A stretch of DNA of 31,138 nucleotides from NCBI GenBank assembly GCA_002349055.1, contig DECD01000019.1:10171-41308 (forward strand), written 5' to 3'. The position numbers and the translations under genes are program-made. Position 1 is the stretch's first letter. Every line of letters begins with the position of its first letter. Shown here in pieces: positions 20,770 through 29,688 of the stretch. Origin of the DNA: Bacteroidales bacterium UBA2939 (lineage in GTDB: Bacteria; Bacteroidota; Bacteroidia; Bacteroidales; P3). The notes beneath the pieces are model-generated. The model was given only the letters and a program-made list of their open reading frames with translations. It did no database searches and was not told the origin of the DNA.

Positions 20770-23721
20770 TCACCTCAGGAGGGTGACGGTGCCGATGAAG
20801 GTGCGCCAGTCGTCGGGGCGGTCGATGGAACGGAGACGCAGATGCCAGACATAGGCGCCTTGTGGGCACGGGGTTCCGTTGTGGGTACCGTCCCAGCCGG
20901 TCTCTATGTCTGTGGTGGTGTATACAAGCAGCCCTTGGCGGTTGTAGATGGTTAGCTCGGCTTCGAGGGCGCCCTCGCAGAGGATGAAGAAACGATTGTT
21001 GGTTTCGATGCCGGGTGTGAAGACGTTGGGAGCGAAGAGGGCCGTCTGCAGGATGGGGAGAGTGTGCGAGGCGGTGTCGAAGCAGAGGTCGTTGGAGACA
21101 ATGAGAATGACGGTGACGCTGTCGGCATCGCCATCGGCGGTGTATTCGAGATGCCGCTGCCGGTCGGGGAGGACAACGGTATCGTGCGTGAAGTGGTGGG
21201 TGACGACGGCCCACAGACGATCGGTATAGTCAGCACTGAGGTCGTATGCAGAAAGAGTGGGCTGGTCGAAGGGAAGGATGTCGGGCTTGACCTCGAGGAC
21301 AGCCTGTGGGAATTCGGGAGGCGTAAGCGTTCGCGAGATGGTGGTGGGGCAGAAAAGGGAGTCGTCATAGTAGGAGGTGAGGGTGTAGACGATGTTACTA
21401 TCGGGGATGACGAGAATCTGCGGGTCGTGCTCATGACCGTCGAGGAGGGTGTCATGAGGAGAGGAACTCCATTGCCAGAGGGTCTTTTCGGTGCCTGCGG
21501 AGAGGAGGTAGAAGCCTCGGCCACAGTCGGCCTCGACATTGATGGTGAGGAGGTCGGGCGGCAGCTGGAAGAGCGGGAGTTGAACAAGGGAGTCGCAGCC
21601 GTTGGCGGCAGTGAGGGTGTCGTTCAGAAAAAGGAGGAGGGTGTCAGTGATGGTGTGGTTGATGGGGGCGCTGTGGCCGTGCCACTCATAGGTGCTGTTG
21701 TAGCAGAAGGTGTCGGCAGGTAGGTAGAAGTGTGCCGACGGCAGGGTGGTGAGATGCAGAGTATAGATAGTGTCGCAGGAGGCTGGATAGGCAACTCTAT
21801 GGGTGGGGCCCACGGTGTCGCGAGAGTACCAGAGGCTGTCGATCCACAGAAGGGAATCGCAGCAGGTGAGGTATTGGTCGGCTGGTGCCCAAGCATCGGG
21901 GGCGGTGATGGTGTAGGTAGTGGTATGGGTGCATTGGCCACCTGCCAACTTGGCGATGAGCGTCACCGTGTAGGTGCCAGGGCGGTGATAGGTATGCGTG
22001 GGATTGTAGTCAGAGGAACTCCATCCATCACCGAAGAACCAATAGGCCGACTCGCAAGGTGGGTTGCCAGGCAGCGGTATGCTGTCGTCGTCAACAATGG
22101 TGCTTCGGTTGAGGAAATTCACCGTGAATCCATCGCAGCCGTTGTCCTGGGTACTGAGGGTGTCGACGATGGCGTGGGGCCAGAAGTTGGTGACAAGGGT
22201 GTTCATTGTAAGGTAACAGGAGGGGTTCTCGATGAACGAGAGACGGCAGCGGACGGGACCTTCGGAGGTGACAACGGTGGCACTACGGGTGGTGGAGATG
22301 GGATGGTCAATGTCGTTGCCATAGTACCAGAGGTAGTTGAATCCTGCCGGTGCGGTGAGGGTGGTGGTGTCGATGTCGCCGCAGTGGTCGGAATTGGCGA
22401 AAGGTTGCTGGCATTCGGCATAGAAATAAGCATATCCGAAGTGGGCGCCGGCGCGGCAGTCGTAAGTAGTGAGTTTGAGGCGGACATCCTGCCCGTGGTA
22501 GGGTGCCAGGTTGATGCCGATGGTAGTCCAGTCTTTCCACAGCTGTCCATCGAAGGTGTTCCATCCTAGGGTGGAGTCGGCAACGAAGTCGGCAGCACCG
22601 CATTGGGGATCTATGACACTGTCGTTTTGGTCAAGAATCTGCATGGTGAACCGAGGCTGCATTATTGGATCGTGTCCGGGATTCTGGAGGACGGCGGCAT
22701 AGTGGAGCATGATGAGTGAGTAGAGGACAGTGTCGACATGCAGGTAGTAGACGATGGATTCGTATTCTGAACCACTACGACAGTTGCCTAACCTGACAGC
22801 ACCGGGAAGACCGGGGCCTACGGTATGCAATTGACCGCCAGTAAAAAAATCGGTCTCATTGGGATCGGTGTGGACAGTATGGCGGCTTTCATAAGAGTCG
22901 CTCCCGTAATCACGGACTCCTATATTATTGTTGTAGAAGCAGCGCACATAGTCGGAGTGAAGGTCGAGCACATCGGGACAGCCAGTGTGGGCAACGGGAT
23001 CTGTGTAGAACTCGACTTTCTGTTGGCAACAGTACTGGGATCGTTGACTGTGTGGAACGGCGTCAAGAAAATACTGCGTGTTGGGGGTGAGGCCGCTGAG
23101 GTGGAGGGTGCCGCCTCCTGAGACGATGTGTGTCAGCCCATCAAAGAGAATGTCCATGGAGACAGTGTCGGGGGTCCAGTGAATGTAGGCATCGGTGGCG
23201 GTGGTGGTAACGGTGACATTGGGAAGGATGCCGCAAGGACTTTGGGCATTATTGACGAAGGACCAACCCATGTTGAGATACCGTTGCGGGTAGTTGGTAT
23301 TGCTGTCAGGAAAATACTCGTTGTAATGGACGTGTAGGGTGATTTGATTGCCAGAACCATAAAGAGTCGGGGATTGATAGAGGGAACCAGTATAGTGGAG
23401 CAGACGCGTCCCTGTGGTGGCGTCGCCGTCCCAAATGTCAATGTATCCATCCATCGGGACATAGTTGATGTTTGTACCATCATCTGTACCGTCAGTGCAG
23501 AAGAAATTTAGATAAACCAAGAAAGAATCTGCCGCGCCAGTGATGATCGCCCAGGAGTCGAAAGCCCCATGATCGTCTACATAATTATGATAGAGCGTCT
23601 GGTTTCCGCAAAAAAAGGTAGTGTCGTTGTTGTACAGCGTTGTTTGCGCGCATAAATGTCCTAACCCCATTGCCACAATCAGCAGCAACAGTGTCAGCAA
23701 TCTATGTGCGGCATGCTTCAT
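20770..23721 (-). CDS. T9SS type B (gliding-motility-associated C-terminal domain) cell-surface protein
   Basis: 983 residues. A signal peptide (MKHAAHRLLTLLLLIVAMG, cut after LCAQ) precedes a CUB-like domain (about 35-155, including YIDIWDGDATTGTRLLHY). An Fn3-like segment (about 165-245, IHWTPDTVSMDILFDG with SGLTPNTQYFL) follows, then a large adhesin/lectin-like region. A PKD domain lies near the middle (YWFFGDGWSSSDYNPTHTY, PGTYTVTLIAK). The last ~85 residues are the type B sorting domain: LFAPNVFTPG, ELTIYNRQGLLVYTT, GWDGTHNGTPCPQGAYVW and a final IGTVTLLR. It is therefore secreted by the type IX system and held on the surface or released; the ligand is unknown. Its start is 3 bases after the recQ stop, an odd partner. 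No terminator is visible after it. Confidence 0.93.
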   Translation of the reverse strand: MKHAAHRLLTLLLLIVAMGLGHLCAQTTLYNNDTTFFCGNQTLYHNYVDDHGAFDSWAIITGAADSFLVYLNFFCTDGTDDGTNINYVPMDGYIDIWDGDATTGTRLLHYTGSLYQSPTLYGSGNQITLHVHYNEYFPDSNTNYPQRYLNMGWSFVNNAQSPCGILPNVTVTTTATDAYIHWTPDTVSMDILFDGLTHIVSGGGTLHLSGLTPNTQYFLDAVPHSQRSQYCCQQKVEFYTDPVAHTGCPDVLDLHSDYVRCFYNNNIGVRDYGSDSYESRHTVHTDPNETDFFTGGQLHTVGPGLPGAVRLGNCRSGSEYESIVYYLHVDTVLYSLIMLHYAAVLQNPGHDPIMQPRFTMQILDQNDSVIDPQCGAADFVADSTLGWNTFDGQLWKDWTTIGINLAPYHGQDVRLKLTTYDCRAGAHFGYAYFYAECQQPFANSDHCGDIDTTTLTAPAGFNYLWYYGNDIDHPISTTRSATVVTSEGPVRCRLSFIENPSCYLTMNTLVTNFWPHAIVDTLSTQDNGCDGFTVNFLNRSTIVDDDSIPLPGNPPCESAYWFFGDGWSSSDYNPTHTYHRPGTYTVTLIAKLAGGQCTHTTTYTITAPDAWAPADQYLTCCDSLLWIDSLWYSRDTVGPTHRVAYPASCDTIYTLHLTTLPSAHFYLPADTFCYNSTYEWHGHSAPINHTITDTLLLFLNDTLTAANGCDSLVQLPLFQLPPDLLTINVEADCGRGFYLLSAGTEKTLWQWSSSPHDTLLDGHEHDPQILVIPDSNIVYTLTSYYDDSLFCPTTISRTLTPPEFPQAVLEVKPDILPFDQPTLSAYDLSADYTDRLWAVVTHHFTHDTVVLPDRQRHLEYTADGDADSVTVILIVSNDLCFDTASHTLPILQTALFAPNVFTPGIETNNRFFILCEGALEAELTIYNRQGLLVYTTTDIETGWDGTHNGTPCPQGAYVWHLRLRSIDRPDDWRTFIGTVTLLR

Positions 23722-23724
23722 GGC

Positions 23725-25929
23725 TTAGTGGCCGTAGTCGGCCATGAACTTGATGCGCATCAGGCGGATTTCCTCCTCGGTGTAGTCGGGGTCGTCCTGG
23801 TATTCTTCGAAAGCCTCTTCGAGCGAGGCACTCTCCGAGTTGCGCCAGTAGTCGAGTAGTTCCTCCTGATGGTCGGGTTCTATCATTTCATTAATATAGT
23901 AATCTATATTTAATTTAGTACCGCTCGAGATGATGTGCTCCATTTCGGTGAGCAGTTCGTCCATCAACATTCCCTTACCTGCGGCGATGTCCTCAAGGCT
24001 CTTGCGACGGTCGATGCTTTGGATGATGTAGACTTTGTTGGCCGACTTGTTGGCTGCCGAGCGCACCACAATGTCCTGTGGACGCTCGATGTCGTTGTCC
24101 TCCACATAGCGCTTGATGAGCTCGATGAACGGCTCGCCATATTTCTGCGCTTTGGCGATACCCACGCCGGCGCAATGGCTCAGTTCCTCCACATTGCAGG
24201 GGTATTGCAGCGTCATGTCCTTGAGGCTCGATTCCTCGAAGATAACGTAGGCAGGCAATTTTTCTCTCGAGGCGATGCTCTTGCGCAGACTCTTGAGTTG
24301 CACATAGAGGGCTTCGTCGCCCGCTGCCGAGGCGCCACCGCTGGCAGCCACCAGGTCTTCTTCCTCGTCGTTGGCCGCTGCGGTATAGTCATGGTCGCAG
24401 GTCACATAGAGGCTATAGGGCTTCTTGATATATTTGTTGCCGGCGGGCGTGAGTTTCAGCACGCCGTATTGTTCAATCTCTTTCTGCAACAGACCCTCGA
24501 ACTGGGCTTGCCGCAGCACGGCTTTCCAGAAGAGGTCGTCGTGGTCAGAACCACCGCCAAACTGCTCCAGCTTGTCCAAATGGTAGGTCTTGGTGTTGGC
24601 GTTCTTGCGACCCATAATCACATCGACGATGTCCTTGGGCTTGAAAGCCTGTTTCATGGCCACGATGGTTTCGAGGGCGTACTGCATTTCCTCCTTGGCC
24701 TCCACCTGGGGCTTGGGGTGGGTACAGTTGTCGCAGTTGCCACAATAAGGCTCGTTATAGTCCTCGCCGAAATATTTTAATATATTAAGTCTGCGGCAGG
24801 CCGAACTCTCGGCATAGGAGACCATCTCCTGCACCAGCTGCTTGGCCATCTCTTGCTCGGTGACGTTCTTGTCGGTGAAGAACTTGTAGAGTTTCTCCAC
24901 ATCCTGTTCGCTGTAGAAGGCTATGCAATGGCCCTCGCCGCCGTCACGGCCGGCACGACCGGTCTCCTGGTAGTAGCCTTCGATGCTCTTGGGTATGTCG
25001 TAGTGAATGACGAAGCGCACATCGGGTTTATCGATGCCCATGCCGAAGGCGATGGTGGCCACTATCACGTCCACATCCTCCATCAGGAACTTGTCCTGGT
25101 TCTCGGCACGCACCTTGTTGTCCAAGCCCGCATGGTACGGAAGAGCTTTGATGCCGTTGATGACCAGCAGCTCGGCCAGTTCTTCCACACGCTTGCGCGT
25201 CAGACAGTAGATGATGCCGCTCTTGCCGGGGTTGTCCTTGATGAAACGTATAATCTCTTTGTGCAGCTGCATGGGGTCACTCGGCTTCGGGCGCACTTCG
25301 TAGTAGAGGTTCGGACGGTTGAAGCTCGAGATGAAGGTCTTGGCGTTCTCCATGCCGAGATTCTTGATGATGTCCTGCTGAACCTTGGGAGTGGCCGATG
25401 CCGTCAGCGTCAGTATCGGAACATTGGGATTGATGGCCTTGATGGCGTCGCGCAAACGGCGGTACTCGGGACGGAAGTCGTGACCCCATTCCGAGATGCA
25501 GTGTGCCTCATCGATGGCGAAGAACGATATCTTGATTTGTTGCAGAAATTCCACGGTTTCCTCCTTCGAGAGGGTTTCAGGGGCCACGTAGAGCAGTTTG
25601 GTGTCACCTTTCAGTAAATCCTCCTTCACCTCCGTCACCTGTGCACGGTTGAGCGATGAGTTGAGGAAGTGGGCCACACATTCCCTGCCCGAGGTGTAGC
25701 GCACGGCGTCCACCTGGTTCTTCATCAGGGCGATGAGTGGCGACACCACGATGGCGATGCCCTTGCTAATCATGGCCGGCAGCTGGTAGCACAGGCTCTT
25801 GCCGCCACCCGTGGGCATGATAACAAAGGTGTCGTTGCCATCCAGCAGGCTGCGGATGATGGCTTCTTGGTCGCCTTTGAACTGGTCAAAACCGAATATT
25901 TCTTTCAAATATATGTGCAAATCTTTCAT
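23725..25929 (-). CDS. recQ: ATP-dependent DNA helicase RecQ
   Basis: 734 residues, about 120 more than E. coli RecQ. It unwinds DNA 3'-5' in recombination and fork repair. Visible parts: Walker A TGGGKS (40-45), DEAH (140-143) within FFAIDEAHCISEWGHDFRPEY, the helicase C-domain ending YYQETGRAGRDG, the zinc-binding set C-RRLNILKYFG..YCGNCDNC, a winged helix with QFEGLLQKEI, and an HRDC domain (about 535-610, LKSLRKSIASREKLPAYVIFEESSL). The C-terminal ~120 residues after HRDC are charged and helical; I recall such tails in Bacteroidota RecQ. It has its own promoter (26012-26041), divergent from kdsD, and leads into the T9SS type B gene. Confidence 0.96.
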   Translation of the reverse strand: MKDLHIYLKEIFGFDQFKGDQEAIIRSLLDGNDTFVIMPTGGGKSLCYQLPAMISKGIAIVVSPLIALMKNQVDAVRYTSGRECVAHFLNSSLNRAQVTEVKEDLLKGDTKLLYVAPETLSKEETVEFLQQIKISFFAIDEAHCISEWGHDFRPEYRRLRDAIKAINPNVPILTLTASATPKVQQDIIKNLGMENAKTFISSFNRPNLYYEVRPKPSDPMQLHKEIIRFIKDNPGKSGIIYCLTRKRVEELAELLVINGIKALPYHAGLDNKVRAENQDKFLMEDVDVIVATIAFGMGIDKPDVRFVIHYDIPKSIEGYYQETGRAGRDGGEGHCIAFYSEQDVEKLYKFFTDKNVTEQEMAKQLVQEMVSYAESSACRRLNILKYFGEDYNEPYCGNCDNCTHPKPQVEAKEEMQYALETIVAMKQAFKPKDIVDVIMGRKNANTKTYHLDKLEQFGGGSDHDDLFWKAVLRQAQFEGLLQKEIEQYGVLKLTPAGNKYIKKPYSLYVTCDHDYTAAANDEEEDLVAASGGASAAGDEALYVQLKSLRKSIASREKLPAYVIFEESSLKDMTLQYPCNVEELSHCAGVGIAKAQKYGEPFIELIKRYVEDNDIERPQDIVVRSAANKSANKVYIIQSIDRRKSLEDIAAGKGMLMDELLTEMEHIISSGTKLNIDYYINEMIEPDHQEELLDYWRNSESASLEEAFEEYQDDPDYTEEEIRLMRIKFMADYGH

Positions 25930-26011
25930 CGTTCACAATATTTTCTGCACTATTACGTTTTCCAATCATTAACCAATAACCCATAGCTGCACACTAGGGC
26001 ATTATGGTTTA

Positions 26012-26041
26012 CAAAGGTAGCTAAAAAAATTGAAACACAAA
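26012..26041 (-). promoter_or_regulatory. Promoter of recQ
   Basis: On the minus strand TTTG (26038-26041) and TACCTTTG (26012-26019) are separated by 18 bases. The leader to the recQ ATG is about 75 bases. A matching promoter for the divergent kdsD gene could not be found in the 125-base gap. Confidence 0.7.
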
Positions 26042-26054
26042 AAAAAAATTCATA

Positions 26055-27017
26055 GTGAAGAGTCGAGAAGAGATAAAACAGATTGCTATTCAGGTGATTG
26101 ACGATGAAAAAAAAGCCATCGAGAATCTCCGGAATTATATCAATGACAGCTTTTCAACGGCTGTCGAAACCATTTTTTCGGCCTCTGGGCGTGTGGTTGT
26201 CACCGGTATCGGCAAGAGTGCCAACATCGCCGTCAAGATAGTCTCCACCCTCAACTCCACCGGCACCCCTGCCCTCTTCCTTCATGCTGCCGACGCCATC
26301 CACGGCGACCTCGGCATGGTGCGTCCCGGCGATGTCGTCATCTGCATCTCCAAGAGCGGCAACACGCCTGAAATCAAAGTACTGGTGCCCCTGATTAAGA
26401 ATTTCGGCAACACCCTCATAGCCATTGTCGGCAACACCGACTCCTTCCTCGCCCACGAGGCCGACATCGTCCTCGATACCACCGTCGACCACGAAGCCTG
26501 CCCCAACAACCTGGCCCCTACTTCCAGCACCACCGCGCAACTCGTCATGGGCGACGCCCTTGCCGTAGCCCTCATCGAGTGTCGCAACTTCTCGGCTCGC
26601 GACTTCGCGCGCTTCCATCCCGGCGGTGCCCTCGGCAAGCAGCTCTACCTTCGTGTCGCCGACCTCTACATCCAGAACGAGCGTCCCGAGGTGTCGCCCG
26701 CCACTTCTGTCGACGACACCATCATCGAGATGACTTCCAAGCGCCTCGGCTGCGCCGTGGTCACTGAAAATGACACCATCCGCGGCATCATCACCGACGG
26801 TGACCTCCGCCGCATGATGCAGACCTTTCACCAGCCCAAATCGGCTGCTGATATCATGCACCCCAATCCCCGCACCATCCTCGACACCGAGTATGCCGTC
26901 AACGCACTCCAGATGATGCGCCAGAACTCCATCACCCAGCTCATCGTCACCGACGCCGATGGCCACTACCTCGGCATCATCCACATCCACGACATTCTAA
27001 GAGAAGGAATTATATGA
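26055..27017 (+). CDS. kdsD: Arabinose-5-phosphate isomerase (KpsF/GutQ family)
   Basis: 320 residues. It converts ribulose-5-phosphate to arabinose-5-phosphate, the first step to Kdo for lipid A. The SIS domain (about 1-205) shows VVVTGIGKSANIAVKIVSTL, the signature LHAADAIHGDLGMV, ISKSGNTPEIKVL and ARFHPGGALGKQLYL. Two CBS domains follow (about 210-320), ending TDADGHYLGIIHIHDIL. The start is GTG at 26055 after a run of A; there is no ATG upstream in frame that fits. The stop overlaps the lptB ATG by 4 bases, so two LPS genes are coupled. Confidence 0.95.
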   Translation: MKSREEIKQIAIQVIDDEKKAIENLRNYINDSFSTAVETIFSASGRVVVTGIGKSANIAVKIVSTLNSTGTPALFLHAADAIHGDLGMVRPGDVVICISKSGNTPEIKVLVPLIKNFGNTLIAIVGNTDSFLAHEADIVLDTTVDHEACPNNLAPTSSTTAQLVMGDALAVALIECRNFSARDFARFHPGGALGKQLYLRVADLYIQNERPEVSPATSVDDTIIEMTSKRLGCAVVTENDTIRGIITDGDLRRMMQTFHQPKSAADIMHPNPRTILDTEYAVNALQMMRQNSITQLIVTDADGHYLGIIHIHDILREGII

Positions 27018-27781
27018 AACTCTATACCGACAACGTCGTCAAGAAATACCGTTCTCGCACCGTCGTCAAGGGTGCCTCCGTCGAGGTCCGCCAGGGCGAA
27101 ATCGTTGGCCTCCTCGGTCCCAACGGCGCCGGCAAGACCACCACGTTCTACATGGTCGTGGGCATCATCAAGCCCTATAGCGGCAAGGTCTACCTCGCCC
27201 CCGAAGAGGAGAAAGGCGAGACAGGCGAAATCATCGAGCTTACTCAATACCCCATGTACAAACGCTCGCAGATGGGCGTGGGCTACCTCGCCCAAGAGGC
27301 TTCCGTCTTTCGCCAGATGACCGTGGCCGATAACATCATGTCCATCCTCGAGTTTCGAAAAGACCTCGACAAGGAACAGCGCGAGGCCAAGCTCGAGTCG
27401 TTGCTCGACGAGTTCCACTTGCAGCATATCCGCAACAGCAAGGGTATCCAGCTCTCCGGTGGCGAGCGTCGCCGCACCGAGATAGCGCGTGCCCTCGCCA
27501 ACGACCCCATGTTCCTCCTCCTCGACGAGCCCTTCGCCGGTGTCGACCCCATCGCCGTGCAGGACATCCAGGACATCGTCCTCAAGCTCCAGCAGCGCAA
27601 CATCGGCATCCTCATCACCGACCACAACGTCCGCGAGACCCTCCATATCACCAACCGCGCTTACCTTCTCTACGAGGGTTCCGTCCTCCAACAGGGCACC
27701 CCCGAAGCTCTCGCCTCCGACCCCGACGTCCGCGAGAAATACCTCGGTCGCGACTTCGTCCTCAAAGAGCGTAAAGCTTGA
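27014..27781 (+). CDS. lptB: LPS export ABC transporter ATP-binding protein LptB
   Basis: 255 residues. It powers the LptB2FG transporter that extracts LPS from the inner membrane. Motifs: Walker A GPNGAGKTT (35-43), the Q-loop region VGYLAQEASVFRQMTVADNI typical of LptB, signature LSGGERRRTEIARAL, Walker B LLLDEPFAGVDP and switch His in LITDHNVRETL. An insertion of about 12 residues (LAPEEEKGETGEI) sits between Walker A and the Q loop. The start overlaps the kdsD stop by 4 bases, linking Kdo supply and LPS export. The permease and bridge genes lptF, G, C and A are not in the window. Confidence 0.96.
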   Translation: MKLYTDNVVKKYRSRTVVKGASVEVRQGEIVGLLGPNGAGKTTTFYMVVGIIKPYSGKVYLAPEEEKGETGEIIELTQYPMYKRSQMGVGYLAQEASVFRQMTVADNIMSILEFRKDLDKEQREAKLESLLDEFHLQHIRNSKGIQLSGGERRRTEIARALANDPMFLLLDEPFAGVDPIAVQDIQDIVLKLQQRNIGILITDHNVRETLHITNRAYLLYEGSVLQQGTPEALASDPDVREKYLGRDFVLKERKA

Positions 27782-27884
27782 TTATTCAGCCACATCGCCG
27801 AATTTGTTGATAGTTCTCCCCTATCATACAATAAAAAAAATTGTCTCGCGTTATCTTATCTTGAACAGAAAAAAAATTATCGAT

Positions 27885-28763
27885 ATGAAAGCATACGTAT
27901 TCCCTGGACAGGGAGCCCAATTTGTGGGCATGGGTAAGAATCTGTACGACGGCAACGAAGAGTGCCGCGCCATGTTCGAGCAAGCCAACGAGATTATCGG
28001 CTTCCGCATCACCGACCTGATGTTCGCCGGCACGCCGGAGGACCTGAAGCAAACCAAGGTGACACAACCCGCCATCTTCCTTCACAGCGTCATTCTGGCC
28101 AAATATATGGGTGAGAACTTCAAGCCCGACATGGTGGGAGGCCACTCGCTCGGTGAGTTCTCGGCCTTGGTCGCCGCCGGTGCCATGAGCTTCGAGGACG
28201 GCCTTCGCCTGGTCATCGCCCGCGCCAATGCCATGCAGAAATGTTGCGAGAAGACCCCGTCGACGATGGCCGCCGCCCTGAAGCTCGACGACAAGACCAT
28301 CGAGGACATCTGCGCCTCCATCACCGACCAGGTGGTGGTGCCGGCCAACTACAACTGCCCCGGCCAGCTGGTCATCAGCGGCACCAACGAGGGTGTGGCT
28401 GCTGCCTGCGAGAAGATTAAAGAGGCCAAGGGTAAAGCCCTGCCGCTGGCGGTGGGTGGCGCCTTCCACAGCCCACTCATGGAGCCTGCCCGCGTGGAGC
28501 TGGCCGAAGCCATCGAGCGCACCGAGTTCCGCAAGCCCATCTGCCCCATTTACCAGAATGTCGACGCCCTGCCGCATAGCGACCCCGCCGAGATCAAGAA
28601 GAACCTCCTCATGCAGCTCACCTCACCCGTCCGTTGGACCTACACCGTGCAGAACATGCTAAAAGACGGCGCCGACGAGTTCATCGAGGTCGGCCCCGGC
28701 ACCGCCCTGCAAGGCATGGTGAAACGTGTCAATCCCGACGCCAACGCCCACTCAGCAGAATAA
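27885..28763 (+). CDS. fabD: Malonyl-CoA:ACP transacylase
   Basis: 292 residues from ATG 27885 (MKAYVFPGQGAQFVGMG, the classic family start); the frame is open upstream only as a shadow of lptB. It loads malonate from CoA to acyl-carrier protein for fatty-acid elongation. The nucleophile is Ser88 in GGHSLGEFSAL; the oxyanion-side Gln is in FPGQGAQ, and the catalytic His is in VGGAFHSPLM. IEVGPGTALQGMVKRV near the end is also typical. It lies 103 bases after lptB. The gap is AT-rich with only an imperfect TATCTTGA box. A strong hairpin terminator follows directly. Confidence 0.97.
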   Translation: MKAYVFPGQGAQFVGMGKNLYDGNEECRAMFEQANEIIGFRITDLMFAGTPEDLKQTKVTQPAIFLHSVILAKYMGENFKPDMVGGHSLGEFSALVAAGAMSFEDGLRLVIARANAMQKCCEKTPSTMAAALKLDDKTIEDICASITDQVVVPANYNCPGQLVISGTNEGVAAACEKIKEAKGKALPLAVGGAFHSPLMEPARVELAEAIERTEFRKPICPIYQNVDALPHSDPAEIKKNLLMQLTSPVRWTYTVQNMLKDGADEFIEVGPGTALQGMVKRVNPDANAHSAE

Positions 28764-28782
28764 TCGGCAGAATAAAATGAAT

Positions 28783-28818
28783 AAAGGCCAAGATTCACAT
28801 CTTGGCCTTTACTTTTTC
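28783..28818. terminator. Bidirectional terminator between fabD and the thioesterase gene
   Basis: AAAGGCCAAGAT (28783-28794) pairs perfectly with ATCTTGGCCTTT (28799-28810) over a 4-base loop. ACTTTTTC follows on the plus side and a TTTATTCATTTTATT tract on the minus side. The convergent minus-strand gene ends inside it: its last codons and TGA (28795-28797) lie in the stem and loop. Confidence 0.88.
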
Positions 28819-29178
28819 AAAGAATTTCGCGGTGTCGATAATAAAACGCTCATGAGAGCCTTCGCCGATTGGACCGCATTCGTCGAAGGCTTTCACTTTG
28901 AACACCAACCTTCGCCGGTCGACATCCACCAGCTCGCTCTCGCACCACACACGCATGCCGATAGGCGTTGCGGAAGTATGCGCCACGTTAACCAACGTGC
29001 CCACGGTGCCCTGCCCCTCGCCGAGGTAGGACAGCACACTCTCGTTGCAGGTCTTCTCGACCAATGCTATCATCATCGGCGTAGCGAACACATCCACCAG
29101 CCCGCTTCCCACACGCGCCGCACTCATCTCCGCCGTCACCGTCTCTTCCAGACGGCCTTTGATTCCAGTTTGTACCAT
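28795..29178 (-). CDS. Hotdog-fold thioesterase (FlK-like)
   Basis: 127 residues from ATG 29178 (MVQTGIKGRLEETVTAEM). The open frame continues to 29274, but the added 32 residues are encoded by a 12-base repeat and start almost on top of the -7 box, so they are rejected. The family is the small single-domain thioesterases related to fluoroacetyl-CoA thioesterase: FATPMMIALVEKTC with the Glu in the active-site helix, then the GTLVNVAHTSATPIGMRVWCESELVDVDRRRLVFKV strand set. It hydrolyses some acyl-CoA or clears misacylated thioesters; the natural substrate is unknown. The C-terminus (VKAKM) is encoded by the stem of the shared terminator. Confidence 0.88.
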   Translation of the reverse strand: MVQTGIKGRLEETVTAEMSAARVGSGLVDVFATPMMIALVEKTCNESVLSYLGEGQGTVGTLVNVAHTSATPIGMRVWCESELVDVDRRRLVFKVKAFDECGPIGEGSHERFIIDTAKFFEKVKAKM

Positions 29179-29183
29179 AGTAA

Positions 29184-29232
29184 AATTTATTGTAAAATTT
29201 AATGTAAAGTATACTGTAACATTTATTGTGAA
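29184..29232 (-). repeat. 12-base tandem repeat in the thioesterase leader
   Basis: Four 12-base units on the plus strand: ATTTATTGTAAA, ATTTAATGTAAA, GTATACTGTAAC and ATTTATTGTGAA. The same unit recurs at 31103-31138. Confidence 0.88.
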
Positions 29233-29282
29233 AAATTGATAATCGGTTCTATTGACACATTTTATATTCCCCATTACTGCTG

Positions 29283-29290
29283 CAAAGATA
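29283..29290 (-). promoter_or_regulatory. -7 promoter box of the thioesterase gene
   Basis: CAAAGATA on the plus strand reads TATCTTTG on the minus strand. Upstream (to ~29311) the minus strand reads GTGTAAATAAAATAAAAC, an element shared with the next two genes to the right. Confidence 0.65.
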
Positions 29291-29362
29291 CGGGTTTTAT
29301 TTTATTTACACGCTAAAGCAATGCCGTGTTCGCATATCCTCACTTAATATATCGTTAGTTAA

Positions 29363-29626
29363 TCATTCATTCTTCAATATCTTCCAATGGCCTTCTTTGC
29401 GTCCACCTTCGCGGATGACAAACCCGTTCGACTGTAAGTATTCAATGTCTCGTTTGATCGTTCTTATCACTACACCAATCTTTAGTGACATTTCTGGGAT
29501 TGTCACCAATGGGTTTTCCTTGATTAAATCTAGTATTATATTTTGACGTTCAGATAGTTCTTTGGTGACATCTTTTGTGACATTTTCGAGTCCAAGTTCA
29601 TCGGACGACGTATAACCCATAACCAT
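29363..29626 (-). CDS. Winged-helix DNA-binding fragment, C-terminal piece of an AlbA-type regulator
   Basis: About 87 residues. The first ~25 (ELGLENVTKDVTKELSERQ) resemble the repeat-like linker seen before the C-terminal helix-turn-helix of AlbA_2/ATP-binding putative regulators. Then comes a winged helix: NIILDLIKENPLVTIPEMSLKIGVVIRTIKRDIEYLQSNG, ending in the wing GGRKEGHWKIL. Full members are ~400-500 residues with an AlbA_2 domain in front, which is missing here, so this is either a relic or a reduced stand-alone regulator. The start is uncertain: a TTG at 29641 lies inside the promoter-like box, so ATG 29626 or 29620 is likelier. AT-rich compared with the housekeeping genes. Confidence 0.6.
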   Translation of the reverse strand: MVMGYTSSDELGLENVTKDVTKELSERQNIILDLIKENPLVTIPEMSLKIGVVIRTIKRDIEYLQSNGFVIREGGRKEGHWKILKNE

Positions 29627-29638
29627 TATTTTCTGCTG

Positions 29639-29649
29639 CAAAGAGATAC
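29639..29649 (-). promoter_or_regulatory. Promoter-like box of the HTH fragment
   Basis: The minus strand reads TATCTCTTTTG, a TAnnTTTG box with extra bases in the middle, preceded by CATGTAACTGAAACAAAC. It resembles the promoters at 29283 and 30850 but may be weakened by the inserted bases. Confidence 0.4.
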
Positions 29650-29688
29650 GGGGTTTGTTTCAGTTACATGTTCGATAACGAAAACCGA

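Noticed and set aside
29179..29274. 32-residue N-terminal extension of the thioesterase
   Set aside because: Encoded by the 12-base repeat and starts only ~9 bases from the -7 box; homologues begin near MVQTGIKG.
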